Source: Ichthyophis bannanicus | Taxonomy: Eukaryota; Chordata; Amphibia; Gymnophiona; Ichthyophiidae | Length of the DNA stretch: 64,000 bases | Assembly (NCBI GenBank): GCA_033557465.1 | Contig: CM066033.1 | Span: forward strand, 1,358,459,834 to 1,358,523,833 | Direction of reading: 5' to 3' | Part shown: positions 43,126-55,362 of the stretch, piece by piece | Numbering within the stretch: position 1 is the first letter of the stretch | How the letters are laid out: each line of letters begins with the position of its first letter | The notes under the pieces: model-generated | Told to the model about the DNA's origin: nothing | Database searches by the model: none | Seen by the model: only the letters and a program-made list of their open reading frames with translations | Translations under genes and position numbers: made by a program

Positions 43126-46100
43126 ATGTCTCTTCACCTCATCACTCTTCTTAGTTTTTATCTTCTCACAGATTGGCTCGGTACCTCCTCTGCCTACTCT
43201 CCCTCCATCAATCACATACCTATCCACAAAAACCAAGGAAAAAAATGGTCAAGCAACTCTTACCATTATCCAGCTAAGGAAGTTCGCATACGGCACTCCC
43301 ACTTGATTCACATTGCGATACAACAAACCAGTAACCCCAAGCAACAAGGATCCCCAACTTCCCAAAGCTTAAAATGTGCCCTCATAAATGCTCGCTCTAT
43401 TCGGAAAAAGTGGCCTGTAATCCAAGAATTAGTTACCCATCACAATCTTGACGCACTATTGATCACTGAAACTTGGCTATCAAAAGAAGATAATGTCCTC
43501 ATTAACCAACTCATTCCACCAAACTTCTCTATACATACAACCCACAGAGAAAACAAGAAGGGAGGAGGATCACTCATTCTCACCAAGTCTGAACTCCTTT
43601 TCAATACGACTAACTCCTACAGCTCAAACAATCTGGAAATAATCACCATAGCGAACAAGCAATGCTCCATAAACCTGGTTTACAGAGCTCCCACAAGCTC
43701 CCCGGATGACCTTCCCACCATTCTAGACTTAGCTGCCAATACCACTAATCTTAACACTCCTAATTGGATAATGGGAGATCTCAATCTGCAGCAACATCAG
43801 TCCTCCTCACTCCTCAATGCCATTGAAAGTCTTGGATATCAACAATTAATCATGGAACCCACACATATCAAAGGAAACATTCTTGACATGGTCTTCGCTC
43901 CACAATCTGCTTCTGCACAAAGCATCAACATTATAAAGTCTATCACTGATGTACCCTGGTCAGACCACAAACTCATAAACCTACAAATTCCTTGGGTAAC
44001 ACTCATTCCCTAAACAACAAAAACCTTGATAACACACCAAGAGCCCCAACAAGAAGCTTTCGGCCCTTCAACAAGGATTTTATACTGACAAATACTCAAC
44101 CACTCCTCAACAATACAACGCTCAACCTTGACGAGTCAATTGAAGCCTGGAACAACAGCCTCAAGTCCATTTCTCATATACCACACAAGAAAAACATATC
44201 AAGGAAAAGAAACTCCACCCCATGGTTCTCTCCTGAGCTGCGGTCTTCACTTATGCATTTAAGGAGACTCGAAAAACGCTGGCGACGATCACTGGCCAGT
44301 GATGACCACACAGCTTACAATCTCTACTTAGCAACTCACCGCGAAGCAATCACAAACAAGAAGAAGCAATATCACACAGATACGCTTAAAAGATCATTGA
44401 ACAAACCTTGTGATCTTTTCAACCTGGTAAAATCACTATCAAAGGAACCATCTTCAGAACAAAAGGAGGATATCCACCCTCAAGAATTTGCTGATTACTT
44501 GCAATCTAAACTTATACAGACGGATGAGCTACTGAAAACAGATGTACAAGAAACAACCTGCCAAAACTCCTTGTCTACACTTAACACTCCATCAGCCAAA
44601 CTCATTGAAGACACAATCACCTCACTCAATACCACCACCGCTCAAACCGATCCTTGCCCAGCCTTCTGGATAAAGGACCTGTGAAGTACATTTAGCCCAT
44701 TCATTGCAAGAATCATGAACCTTTCATTTACAACTGGCTCCTTCCCATCTGCTCTAAAGCTCACATCCATTAGACCACTGCTAAAAAAAACCCAAACTAG
44801 ACCCAAAAAGGGCTGACTCTTACAGACCTATTGCCAGCATTCCCCTCCTAGCAAAAATCTTTGAGAAAGAGGTGCAACGTCAAATTCAAGACCACATAGA
44901 TTCCGCAGCCCCTCTGGACTATTTTCAACATGGCTTCAGAGAATATCATGGCGTTGAAACACTCATCACCACCCTCTTCAATAACATACTCACCAGTATA
45001 GACAACATCCGTCAAGGCGTGGTGCTAATCTTCTTAGATATAGCAGCAGCGTTTGACTCGGTAAATCATGAGATGCTCATTGCACGGCTGAAGGAAAAAG
45101 GCATCGGTAGTTCAGCACTTGAATGGTGTAAATCTTACCTGGACACCAGAATGCAATATGTAAAAACTGCAACAGGAGAATCAAATCTCTTCCATCAAAA
45201 ACAAGGCGTCCCACAAGGTTCATCTCTTTCATCTCTCATGTTTAACATATACATGCAGCCTATCTGCAATATCATCAGATCATTCAATGTTAAATGTATG
45301 ATATACGCAGATGATATCCTACTTTATTTACCTTTTTCCACAATACAAATGGATTTACTGCCCATAATAAATTGCTTTGATGCAGTCTCAGAGTGGCTTC
45401 TCTCACAGAACCTCCGCATCCAGCGCAAGAAAACTGAGGTTCTCTTTGTTACAAGAGACCCCAACTTCATTCCACCATCACATATAAGTGTTAAGGGAGC
45501 TGATCTATCCACCAAAGAAACAATAAGATATCTCGGAGTCACGCTGGACCACCGTCTCGATATGAAATCACACATAAACAATATTGTAAAAGCTGTATAC
45601 TTCAAGATACGCACACTTAGGCATTTATGCTCCTTACTGGACCCAGAGGATTTCAGAACCATCTTTCAAGCACTCGTCTTGCTGCATTTCGATTTCGCCA
45701 ATTCAATTCTACAAGGTCTCCCACAATCCACCCTAAGTTCTCTACAACTTGCTATGAATTCTGCTGCAAGGGTTCTACAAGGAGCGTCCAGGAATGATCA
45801 TGTGACACCAATCCTCAAACAGCTTCACTGGCTCCCAATACAAGCCAGGCTCATATTCAAAACACTGATTCTCACGTACAAGGCCATCCATGGCTTGTCA
45901 GCCAATTCACTAACTGATCTCATACAAACTGTACCACCAACAAGATCCAGAAGACAATTATCACTAAACACTCTAATAATGCCAAAGGCCATAACAACTT
46001 GCAGCCGATCAACAGCGAATAGAGCCTTCATGTTTTGCGCCCCAAAACACTGGAACTCCCTACCACCTGACATACGTACCTTAACTGACCTAGCCCAGTT

Positions 46101-46149
46101 CAGAAAGGCCCTCAAATTTAACCTATTTATCAAATATTACCCTACATAA
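43126..46149 (+). pseudogene. L2-C ORF: APE endonuclease-reverse transcriptase, broken
   Basis: Endonuclease in 43126-44013 (295 codons open): 'CALINARSIRKKWPVIQELV', 'DALLITETWLS', 'INLVYRAPTSS', 'NWIMGDLNLQ' and 'VPWSDHKLINLQIP' (catalytic D-H). The frame shifts near 43990-44010. The middle part (43992-44684) ends at TGA 44682-44684, and the A8 run at 44783-44790 shifts the frame again. The RT runs from 44872 to 46149 without a stop: 'DYFQHGFRE', 'LIFLDIAAAFDSVNHEM', 'GVPQGSSLSSLMFNIY', 'YADDILLY' (45304-45327), 'QLHWLPIQARLIFKTLIL' and 'FMFCAPKHWNSLPPDIR'. The block order places it in the L2 group. Only a few lesions separate it from a full frame. Confidence 0.88.
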
Positions 46150-46738
46150 AGTTCAATAGAATAGCATTACCACAAACTTAACCACAATCTCCTCCTGACC
46201 CTTGCACTACTGCTATTCTATGTAAATAGTTCTTTCATGCTATCGAACTAATTGATTATTTATTCTATGTATATAGTTCTCCCAGGTTATCCAAGTTTAT
46301 ACTCCTGTTATATGTAATACCGAACAGCCTGTTGTTCTGGTCTTTGTGTTCATCTGTATACCGCGCTGATTATAAATAGTGCGGTATATAAAAAACTGAA
46401 ATAAAATAAATAAATAAATATAGCACACTTAAGACAATATTTATTTCGCTCTACATGTAATCAAATTCTGGAATTTGTTTCCAGAGAATGTAGTTAAAGC
46501 TGTCAATATAGCTGGGTTTAAAAGAGGTTTGATGAGTTCCTGGAGGAAAAGTCCATAAACCATTATTAAAAAGGACTGGGGAAATCTACTGCTTACCCCA
46601 GTATAAGCAATGTGGAATCTGTGTACCTTTCTGGGAACCTGACGGGTACTTGTGATCTAGATTGGCCACTGCTGGAAACAGAATACTGGATATGATGGAC
46701 TTTGGTCTGATTCAGTATGGTATTTCTTATGTTCTTAT

Positions 46739-47039
46739 GATAGTTTATTAGGCACACAATGTGAACTGCTTTTTACTGTCCATTCTCTTGTATTGTTTGA
46801 AGTTGTTGTTGCAATAATGCAGAGAGATGTGAATTATATCATACTCATGCTGAGATGGCCGTATAAAGGTTGATAGGTGGAGATTCGTCATTAGAGTGCG
46901 ACATATTGAATTACAAATAAAACTTTATATAAAAAATGTCAGGCAACAGTGTGTAATTAAATAAAGGACCTGATTTGCTAAGGCTTTGCTCCCATTCAGT
47001 GTCTATGGGATAAAAGCTAAGTGAAGCAGGCCCGAAAAA
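46739..47039. other. No recognised feature
   Basis: No motif is recognised between the CR1-A tail and an old RT relic. Confidence 0.4.
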
Positions 47040-47470
47040 TTTAGCACAAATTCAGTGTATTGGGGGTATTTGAAAAATGGCAAACACTTGTATCAGGTGT
47101 TCCTTAGGGATTTGCCTTAGCGCTAGTATTGTTTAATGTATATGTGAAACAACTAGGGGATCTGCTGTTTGCCTCGAGAGTTATTTATCAAATTTAAGCC
47201 AACAATATACACACTGTGTTGTCAGAATAGAGCAGACCCTGGAATGATCTGTTTAAGAATATCAGAATGAATCGATCTGTTGTATGCTAGACTAAAGGAT
47301 AACAGACTATCTTTAGACCTCAGTAAGACCAACTTTTCTATGGGTTAGCTAATACCCTTTATCTTGAGAGCCCTTTTGTATCTACTGTAATGGACATTTG
47401 CATAAATTTGCTGTCTGAAGTGCATAATTTAGGAATCATTTTTAATGCCCATCTTTAAGTCTCCTACATG
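47040..47470 (+). mobile_element. Ancient LINE reverse-transcriptase relic
   Basis: Fragments of an RT core: near 47095-47165, 'GVP-GFALALVLFNVYVKQL' with a stop where Q is expected; near 47425-47457, 'HNLGIIFNAHL', matching the 'LGVI-D--L' block found after the catalytic site. The spacing fits an RT, but the catalytic block is unreadable. This is the oldest-looking LINE piece in the window. Confidence 0.6.
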
Positions 47471-47664
47471 ATCAGTGCTTCCCAAACTTTAATCCAATAT
47501 GACCCCATTTTAAAACTTATTTATTTTATTTATAAAGAGATCCTATGGTCCTGCTTTATCAGCTTACATAAGAACATCTAGTGGCTCTCCTAAAGACTGA
47601 TTTTCTGACCCCTCTGTGCCTCGTCCTGTTTCTAGAATAGGAGGGAGTGTTTTTGCCAATCATA

Positions 47665-47775
47665 TAACAGAAAGCAAATAGAATGCTAGGAATCATAAGG
47701 AAAGGAATGGAGAATAGAACAAAGGATGACATCATAATGCCTCTGTATCGCTCCATGGTGTGGCCATGCCTTGAC
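47665..47775 (+). mobile_element. CR1-A fragment (A7)
   Basis: About 105 bases matching the CR1-A RT C-terminal region ('[19 protein letters not shown]' and onward to 'SMV'). Both ends are cut and no tail is present. Confidence 0.8.
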
Positions 47776-48780
47776 GTCTATCCCAGTGAAGTAATAGTAG
47801 GAGGGTCCTTGGCAAATGATGACGTGAAGGAGGAGGAATTGTAAAATTGGAGGTCATTTGCAAGGGGTGGTCTTTGGCTTCACAGGCAGTGTGCCGCAGC
47901 ATGATGCCTCTCGCCTCTGAGCCAGGGGCCTTGGAGAAGTTGTTCCTTCCTGGTCATACCCCAAGGACTGCTGAGGAGAGGTATCTGAGGCCTGTTAAGC
48001 CAGAGCATCACAGGGGTCTTCTCAGTGGTTGCTGAGCCATGGTCAGGACATTTGAAGAGAGAGGAGCTGCAAGGAGTTAAGGAGTTGCTGCATTCCAATG
48101 ATTCTGACTCAAGAAGTAGCAAGTGCTGAGGGGGAACAGTGCTTGAAGCTCTTTCAAGCTTCAGAGGACCGTCTAATTGCTTCCTAAGAGGAGACAGTGA
48201 AGTTACCAGATGTCCTCAATTTTTGGGGATTGTCTCCGATTTTAGAGCTGTCCCCCCAACTCCCACATGTTTGGCAACCTGCTGTCCCCGAATCCAGCAA
48301 TGGGGACAGAGAGGACAGAAACAAATTTTATTTTCAATTAAGTGGTTTGTGTGTGTCAGTTTTTAGAATTTACATCCATTATTATTATATTTTGCACAGT
48401 ATGGGGGAAACGCATTGCTGTTTCTATTTCTCTGTTGATTTGGTTGCTTTGAATTGGTATTGTTGCGTTCATGGGATAGATGGGGGGGCAGGGTAATGAC
48501 TCCTTTTTCTTCCACCATGCCTTATTGCTCAAACCTGAAACTAAGTCGTCCCTTATGCTTCCCCCTACCCCCAACACTTTGGATAAATGTCTCAGATTTG
48601 CCTGCAAAAAGTCTTTTAACCTTAGGAGAAAGAGAGCATTACAGTTGCTCTCACCAGTGAGAGAGCCCAAGGATTTGAACTGGTGGCAAGGATTGAAATG
48701 TTGTAAGTTGATTCTTCTTATTTTTTATGGTGTTCCATTAACACCCTGAAGTTGTGAGTTTCATCATTTCTGAGATAGTG
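47776..48780. other. No recognised feature
   Basis: Small open frames on both strands lack recognisable motifs. The block at 48195-48310, with 'tttttggggattgtctcc' and repeated 'tgtcccc', could be an unrecognised repeat. Confidence 0.35.
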
Positions 48781-48785
48781 TAAGT

Positions 48786-48995
48786 GACTTTAGGTAAAAA
48801 TGCAACGGGTGCCTTCGAGTCAATGACCCAGTGACCCAGCAGCTCCTGGGTTTTCTTGGCCGTGTGCCCGCAAGTAGATTGCCAGGCCTTTCTTCCGAGG
48901 CAATGGAGGGTTCAGTGACTTGCCCAAGGACACAAGGATTGCAGTGAGAATCAAATTCTGATCTCTTGGTCACCAGACTTTAGATAACCTGTAAT
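48786..48995 (-). mobile_element. tRNA-derived SINE with RTE-like modules (copy 1)
   Basis: On the minus strand: a tRNA-like head (B-box-like 'agaatttgattctcactgca'), a CORE-like block 'ccttgggcaagtcactgaac', the module 'ggaagaaaggcctggcaatc' plus 'ccaagaaaaccca', and a 3' end 'gggtcattgactcgaaggca' resembling the RTE-B end. The module also occurs in the 5' UTR of RTE-B copy B3. Such a build predicts mobilisation by the RTE-B reverse transcriptase. Confidence 0.75.
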
Positions 48996-49166
48996 AAATC
49001 CTTTTAGGTTCAGAAAAAACTTTGGAGCCTAGACTGCGTTCTGTTGGTTGCGAGAGAACAAGTGTGATTGGAGCCTGAGTGCAATAGGCCTCCCAAGAAC
49101 CCTAGTAAACTCTGGAAATTATGCCCCCCGGTGGAATGAATGAGGCAAATGCACCCTATGAAAGCT

Positions 49167-49269
49167 TTGTTGTTAAGTGCCGTCGAGTCGGAGTCGACTC
49201 ATGGCGACCTTCTGGATAGCTATCCTAAATTGTGTTCTTCAGCTCTTCCCCAGTAGCTAGTTGAGTGCC
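49167..49269 (-). mobile_element. Short RTE-B deletion derivative (5' UTR piece joined to 3' end)
   Basis: From the left it carries the RTE-B 3' end: (CAA)n, the 'gagtcggagtcgactcatgg' signature and 'ggatagctatcctaaattgt' in + orientation. It then switches directly, near 49236, to the RTE-B 5' UTR block 'agctagttgagtgcc', which lies some 3 kb away in copy B3 (33090-33115). The whole is 103 bases. It is either a retrotransposed internally deleted RNA or a small RTE-derived SINE. Confidence 0.7.
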
Positions 49270-50125
49270 CTAATGAAATTCAGTTCAGGAGAGACCCCAA
49301 ATGATGGTGAAAGGAAAATAGCACAACTCCCTTTCTCTCATCTAGTCCCTCTTCCTGAAGGCAGCAGTAGTCAGCACAAAACCACGCATGTTAAGTGTCC
49401 ACTCACAGACCCCAGTGCTCTTCATGCTTTTCAGCAGTGATGCAAATTCCACCCAAGCAGCCCCCACAGAACAGAGAAAGAAGACCTAGGCAAGAAGGGA
49501 GATCACATGACCCTGGGACCTCACACTGTGATGGTGGAGACGGAGCACATCCAACGTAATTTACTTTAAAGGAAATTTGCCGCACCACCTCCTGCTGCGA
49601 CACTGTCTTACGTTTTCATATCTGGCAGCCAGCGAAGCAGCTCGTCTTCTGATAACAGTAAAAACTCTATCAATCATTCACAGACCTTTTGGGCCATCAT
49701 AGGAGAACTTAAGTGGCAACAGTGGGCCAGATGTTCAAAGGCACTTAGACATTTAGCTGCAGCCACTACATAAATATATAAGGAGGGCATATTCAGAGGC
49801 GGCGGCGGCCAGCACTACTAGAGCAGGTAGCCACCCCCACAATCGATTGAAACTGGGTATTTATCTGGTAAGTGGCACTGAGAATGCAGTTTGCCTGGAT
49901 TGTAGTTTTGTATCCGGTCACCAGCAATATTCAGCTGCTCACCAGACTGCGAAACTGCATAAAGTTAGGACAGCCTTTCATACCTCACCTGACTTTCCAA
50001 TTAGCGGCTGAAAATCGCCACGGACGGAATAGTCAGTGGTGCCGCTCCACTCATGGAACACCGCAGCGCTATCTGATAGTGCCAGGGCATTTAACCCTGG
50101 TTGCAGGGGATATTCAGTAGCATTA
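49270..50125. other. No recognised feature
   Basis: No gene is seen. Phrases such as 'gggcatattcagaggcggc' (49785-49805) and 'ggggatattcagtagcatta' (50105-50125) suggest an unrecognised DNA-element pair around here. Confidence 0.35.
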
Positions 50126-50462
50126 ACCGGGTTAGTGCAGCTGCTCATTCCATCTTGCTGCTCCATATGCCTGCAACAAACTACCTCAGTCAGTACATCA
50201 GGCTCCTTCTCTAGCCCTATTCAGATCCAGGCTATAAGCTCACCTCTTCGAGGCTGCTTTTGGGTCCTGATGCCCCTCACTCTCTTGTTCACTACTTAAA
50301 TGTATCTTTCTATACTCTAGTCCCTGGTTTTCGGATGTTTTTTGTCTTGATTGGATTATAAGCTCTGATGAACAGGGACTGTGTCATACATCTATATAGT
50401 ACGTATAGTGCTATGTATGCCTTGTAGCGCTATACAAGTGATAAGTAGAAGTAGTAGTAGAT
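50126..50462 (+). mobile_element. L2-E LINE 3' end (E4)
   Basis: A 3' fragment starting at the 'cattccatcttgctgctcc' block of the RT C-terminus, with the 3' UTR 'ttggattataagctctgatg' and 'tgtagcgctatacaagtgat' and an (AGT)n-type tail ending near 50462. It is closer to the family consensus than copy E1. Confidence 0.82.
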
Positions 50463-50639
50463 CAGTGGTATTTATGCAGTTTACCGGTCTGAAAATCAAA
50501 TACATGCTTTTAAATACCCCCCCCCCCCAAATATCTAATCCATATATTTTCAGTGGTACTATCCATACAGTGCCAGAGTGGAAGTACGGCAGAGCAAAGG
50601 TGGTCCATCTAGGTATACAGATAATGGCACTGTTCAGCT

Positions 50640-50880
50640 CTTATCCAACAGCTAACTGGTTTGAGTTTGGACAGAGCAACTGCCTAGTACCCAGGAAATC
50701 AAGAGTTCAATTCCCACTGGCACTCCTTGTGACCTTGGGCAAGTCACTTTACCCTCCATTGCCTTGGAAGAAAAGGCCTGGCAATCTATTTCCGATGATA
50801 CATTGCCAAGAAAACCCAGAGGCAGCGGGGTCACAAGGAGTCAGTAATGACTTGATGGCCCTGAAAAAAACAAAACCTTA
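50640..50880 (+). mobile_element. tRNA-derived SINE with RTE-like modules (copy 2)
   Basis: A plus-strand copy of the chimeric SINE: tRNA-like head (B-box-like 'agagttcaattccc'), CORE-like 'gtgaccttgggcaagtcact', the module 'gaaaaggcctggcaatctat' and 'ccaagaaaaccca', and the 3' end 'gtcagtaatgacttgatggc' followed by an A-rich tail. It shares its architecture with 48786-48995. Confidence 0.78.
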
Positions 50881-53611
50881 AACCACTTAGCTATACACAT
50901 AGTAGCTAGATATTGCTACTATGCATACAGCCAGCAGCTATCCATATACTCAGTGCTCCTGGCTATAGGGGTCATTTTAAAAGTCTTAGTCATAAGAACA
51001 TAAGAACATAAGATATGCCATACTGGGTCAGACCAAGGTCCATCAAGCCCAGTATCCTGTTTCCAACAGTGGCCAATCTAGGTCATACGTACCTAGCAGT
51101 ATCCCCAAAAGACAAAGGTTCCACAATGCTTGTATTGGGTCAAACATTGATATCCTGGGTCCCTTTTTAATAATGGTTTATGGACCTTTCCTCCAGGAAC
51201 TTGTCCAAACCTTTTTTAAACCCAGCTACACTATCAGCTCTTACTACATCCGCCGGTAACAAATTACAGAGTTTGATTACACGTTGAGTGAAAAAATATT
51301 TTCTCTTATTTGTCTTAAATAGTTTACCCTGTAGCTTCATTGCATGTCCCCTAGTCTTTCTATATTCTGATAGCGTAAACAATTGATCTATGTTTACCCG
51401 TTCCACTCCATTCATTAATTTATAGACCTCTATCATATCTCCCCTCAGCCGTCTCTTTTCCAGGTTGAAGAGCCCTAACCTTTGTAGCCTCTCTTCATAG
51501 GAGTAGCCTTCCATCCCCTTTACCATTTTGGTGGCTCTTTTCTGTACCTTTTCTAATAACGCTATATCCTTTTTAAGATACGGCGACCAGAATTGCACAC
51601 AATATTCAAGGTGCGGTCGTACCATGGAACGATACAGAGGCATTATAATATCCTTTGTTTTATTTTCCATTCCTTTCCTTATGATACCTAGCATTCTATT
51701 TGCTTTCTTGGCTGCCGCTGTACACTGGGCGGAGGGTTTTAACATTTTATCCACGATGACTCCTAAATCTTTTTCCTGGGTGGTGGTTCCCAATGTGGAA
51801 CCTTCCATCGTGTAACCATAGTGTGGGTTGTTCTTTCCTAGGTGCATAACTTTGCACTTGTCCACATTAAATTTCATCTGCCATTTGGATGCCCAGTCTT
51901 CCAATTTATCCAGATCCTCCTGCAGTTTTCCACAGTCCTCTTGGGTTTTAACAACTTTAAACAGTTTTGTGTCGTCTGCAAATTTGATAACCTCACTCGT
52001 TATTCCCTTTTCCAGGTCATTTATGAATATGTCAAAAAGTAGCGGACCCAGTACAGATCCCTGGGGTACTCCACTAGTCACCTTTTTCCATTGGGAAAAT
52101 TGGCCATTTAGCCCTACCCTCTGCTTTCTATCTTTTAACCAGTTCCTGAGCCACAATAGTACACTGCCTCCTATCCCATGACTTTTTAGTTTTGCCAAAA
52201 GTCTCTAGTGAGGGACCTTGTCAAAGGCTTTCTGAAAGTCCAGATACACTATATCAACTGACTCACCTTTGTCTACCTGTTTATTCACACCTTCAAAAAA
52301 ACATATCAGATTAGTGAGACAAGATCTTCCTTGTCTAAAGCCATGTTGGCTGTCTCCCATTAGGCCAATACTATCCACATGCTGTGTAATTTTGCTCTTT
52401 ATGATGGTTTCCACCATTTTTCCCGGTACTGATGTCAGGCTCACTGGTCTATAATTTCCTGGATCACCCCTGGAACCCTTTTTAAAAATTGGCGTTACAT
52501 TAGCGATCTTCCAATCTTCAGGTATTACAGATGATTTTAATGAAAGTTCACAGATTACTAATAGCAGGTCTGCAATCTCATATTTCAGTTCTTTCAACAC
52601 TCTTGGATGTATACCATCCGGTCCAGGTGATTTGCTACTATTCAGTTTATCAAATAGTTGTAATACATCTTCCAGGTGTAGCGATATTTCTCTCAATTCC
52701 TCTGCAGTATCACCTTTAAATACCACTTCGGTCTTGGGTAACATCCCTACATCTTCCTCAGTAAAGACCGAAGCAAAGAATTCATTCAGTCTCTCTGCTA
52801 TAGCCTTTTCTCCTTTTACTGCCCCTTTTACCCCTCTGTCATCTAATGGTCCAATTGACTCTCTCACAGGCCTTTTGCTATGAATGTACTTGAAAAAGTC
52901 TTTGTTTCGTGTTTTTGCTACTGTAGCAAGTTCCTTCTCAAATTCTCGCTTTGCCTGCCTTATCAATGCTTTGCATTTAACTTGCCAGTGCTTGTGCTGT
53001 TTCCAGTTTTCTTCGTTTGGCTCTTTTTTTCCATTTCCTGAAAGATGCTTTTTTAGCAGCAACAGCCTCTCTGACCTCACCTTTAAACCAGGCTGGCAGT
53101 TTTTTGGACTTTCTTCCACTCTTCTTAATGCATGGAATACAGCTGGTCTGGGCTTCCAGGATAGTATTTTTAAACAATGCCCAAGCTTGATGCAAGTCTT
53201 TAACCTTTGCAACTGCTCCTTTTAGTTTTTTCTTAACTATATTCCTCATTTTATCATAGTCTCCCTTTCGAAAGTTAAAAGGTAGTACTTTGGATTTCTT
53301 TACTATCCCTCTTCCACCAATTAAATCAAACATGATCATGCTATGATCACTATTGCCAAGTGGTCCCAACACCCTTATTTCTTGCACAAGATCTGGTGTT
53401 CCACTAAGGACTAGATCCAGTATGGCTTCCCCTCTGGTCGGTTCATGAACCAGCTGCTCCAAGAAGCAGTCATTTATTTCATCTAGAAACTTTATCTCCC
53501 TAGCATGTCCTGCCGTGACACTGAGCCAGTTGATACTGGGGTAATTGAAATCGCCCATTATCACTACTCTGCTGTAACGTTTGTTAGCTTCCTTGATCTC
53601 TTTAAGCATTT

Positions 53612-54638
53612 GTCCTATTTGTCTCACGAAATAAGAACTTCATACCACCGCCATCCATTCGAGTCAACAACTACGACCTCGCAGTCAAACCTACCATCCG
53701 GTATTTGGGCATCATCCTTGATCAAAAGCTGGATATGTCCCCGCATATCAAGAATATCACTAAATCCATCTACCACAAGATACGGTCTCTACACCACCTC
53801 CGCCCGCTACTTGACCCCCCTGATTATCGCTCCATATTCCAAGCACTGGTTACCCCTCATCTTGATTTTGCCAACATTATCCTCCTTGGGCTCCCGCAAG
53901 CAACACTAAACCCGCTCAGGCTAGCCATGAACTCAGCAGCAAGAATACTCACTGGAACATCTAAGTCAGACCACATAACTCCAGTACTGATGAGCCTGCA
54001 CTGGCTACCTCTACATGCTAGAATCCTATATAAAGCCCTTGTCCTAACCTTTAAGGCATCGAAAAATCAGCCTCCCACTCCGCTCACCAAGCTCATCCAA
54101 CCTATACCCTACAACAGAAATAGACGCTCATCATGTCTGAACAAACTTCAGGTGCCAAAAACACTCACGAAATGTTCAAGGACAACATCCAGTAGAGCCT
54201 TCTCACTTTTCGTTCCAGGAGCTTGGAATGCTCTCCCCCCAGAAATTCGTGCCATTACAAATATCTTGGCGTTCAGAAAGGCTATCAAACATCATTTGTT
54301 CCTAAAATATTACCCCAATTCCATTCCCACCAGTCAATCTCAACATAATAGACATCATCACCAAAACCCACATCTAACACAACCCCTTCTAGAAAATGGT
54401 TAGCTCGACACTCCTTTTACTTATCCGCTTTACACATTACAATGCCAACCTTGTCCCTTGTATGATCTTTAAATTTTTAATTACATAGCTCTGTACATAG
54501 TTCATCCCCTTGTTCTTCCAGGTTGTATTCCCTGTTGATTGTAAACTCAGTGTAACCTGTTACATTGTTGTATATTTTGTTTAAATGTAAACCGCACTGA
54601 TTATAATAGCGCGGTATATAAGAAATGCAAATAAATAA
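53612..54638 (+). mobile_element. L2-C LINE, 5'-truncated (C3), inserted in A4
   Basis: About 1.03 kb, flanked by 'attt' (53608-53611 and 54639-54642). It holds the C-terminal third of the L2-C reverse transcriptase and a 3' UTR with a hairpin (accgcact/agcgcggt near 54593-54615) and AAAT tail. Orientation is opposite to the host element. Confidence 0.9.
53640..54403 (+). pseudogene. L2-C reverse transcriptase C-terminal part (C3)
   Basis: It reads 'AVKPTIRYLGIILDQKLDMS', 'IYHKIRSLHHLRPLLDPPDY', 'HLDFANIILLGLPQATLN', 'LAMNSAARILTGTSKSDHIT', 'SLHWLPLHARILYKALVLTF' and 'GAWNALPPEIRAITNILAFR' in one frame to a stop at 54403. It is about 230 residues from the post-catalytic 'YLG' block to the end. 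It is cut by 5' truncation; no internal stop is seen after 53705. Confidence 0.88.
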
Positions 54639-55362
54639 ATTTCATCATCCATTTGTTCATTCTGGCCAGGCGGTCGATAGTACACTCCCACTGCCATCAC
54701 CTTCCCCTTCATACATGGAATTTCAATCCATAGAGATTCTACAGCAAATTTTGTTTCCTGCAAAACTTTAATCCTTTCTGACTCAATGCCCTCTCTAACA
54801 TAGAGTGCAACCCCTCCTCCAATTTGATCAGTTCTATCATTATGATATAGTTTGTATCCAGGTATCACAGTGTCCCACTGGTTGTCCTCCTTCCACCATG
54901 TCTCTGAGATTGCAATCATATCTAACCTCTCATTTAGTGCTATATATTCTAACTCTCCCATCTTATTGTTTAGACTTCTAGCATTTGCATACAAGCATTT
55001 CAGAGACTGTATTTTATTAATATTAATCTGGCTACTGGTAGGCATGGGTAATTTGAAATCTTTACGCTCTGTCTGCACCATACTCAAGGGCATTTGGGCT
55101 ACTTTACTCTTTTTTGGAACCTCACTGCTTTCGGTAGTATCCTTCAAGGATACCGTCTTCCGAACCATGCGCTCTTGGGCGACTGTCGGCTTTCCCCTAT
55201 TTTCTAGTTTAAAAGCTTCTCTATCTCTTTTTTAAAGGTTAATGCCAGCAGCCTGGTTCCATCCCGGTTAAGGTGAAGCCCATCCCTTCGGAAGAGCCCC
55301 TCCTTTCCCCAGAATGTTCCCCAGTTCCTAACAAATCCAAAACCCTCATCCTTGTACCATTG

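Larger units (their letters stand above)
42593..46425 (+). mobile_element. L2-C LINE, near full length (C2)
   Basis: A 3.8-kb L2-C element: 5' region with three 34-bp tandem units, endonuclease, reverse transcriptase, a 3' UTR with the family hairpin (accgcgct/agtgcggt near 46361-46385) and an AAATA tail. It lies inside CR1-A copy A5. I set the left end where CR1-A text stops; no clear target duplication is visible. It is the only L2-C copy here with coding sequence from the endonuclease onward. Confidence 0.82.
41692..46738 (+). mobile_element. CR1-A LINE (A5), broken into three parts by two L2 pieces
   Basis: Parts: 41692-42000 (RT end, from 'LQEDCENLQKDLEKL' to 'MENKTKDIL'), 42551-42592 ('aaaagtagaaagactagggg' onward) and about 46426-46738 (C-terminus 'FKRGL-EFLEEKSINHY' plus 3' UTR and tail). 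The order is colinear with copy A2. An L2 5' piece (42001-42550) and the long L2-C element (42593-46425) separate them. The first part has frame breaks near 41820 and 41890. Confidence 0.8.
51167..55168 (-). pseudogene. CR1-A ORF2 (A4): endonuclease-reverse transcriptase, interrupted
   Basis: Start at 55168 as in copy A2. The endonuclease runs to 'PPGQNEQMDDE', where L2-C is inserted, and resumes with 'MLKEIKEANKRYSRVVIMGD'. Other lesions are few: one extra base in a T run (53024-53030, + strand) shifts the frame, and a TAG at 52205-52207 replaces a Gln/Glu codon after 'FQKAFDKVPH'. The RT core ('SPGPDGIHP', 'QHGFRQGRSC', '[13 protein letters not shown]', 'FADDTKLF') and the 343-codon C-terminal part (52198-51167) are otherwise open. 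The insertion with one target-repeat copy is 1031 bases, and the frames on its two sides agree once it is discounted. Confidence 0.92.
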
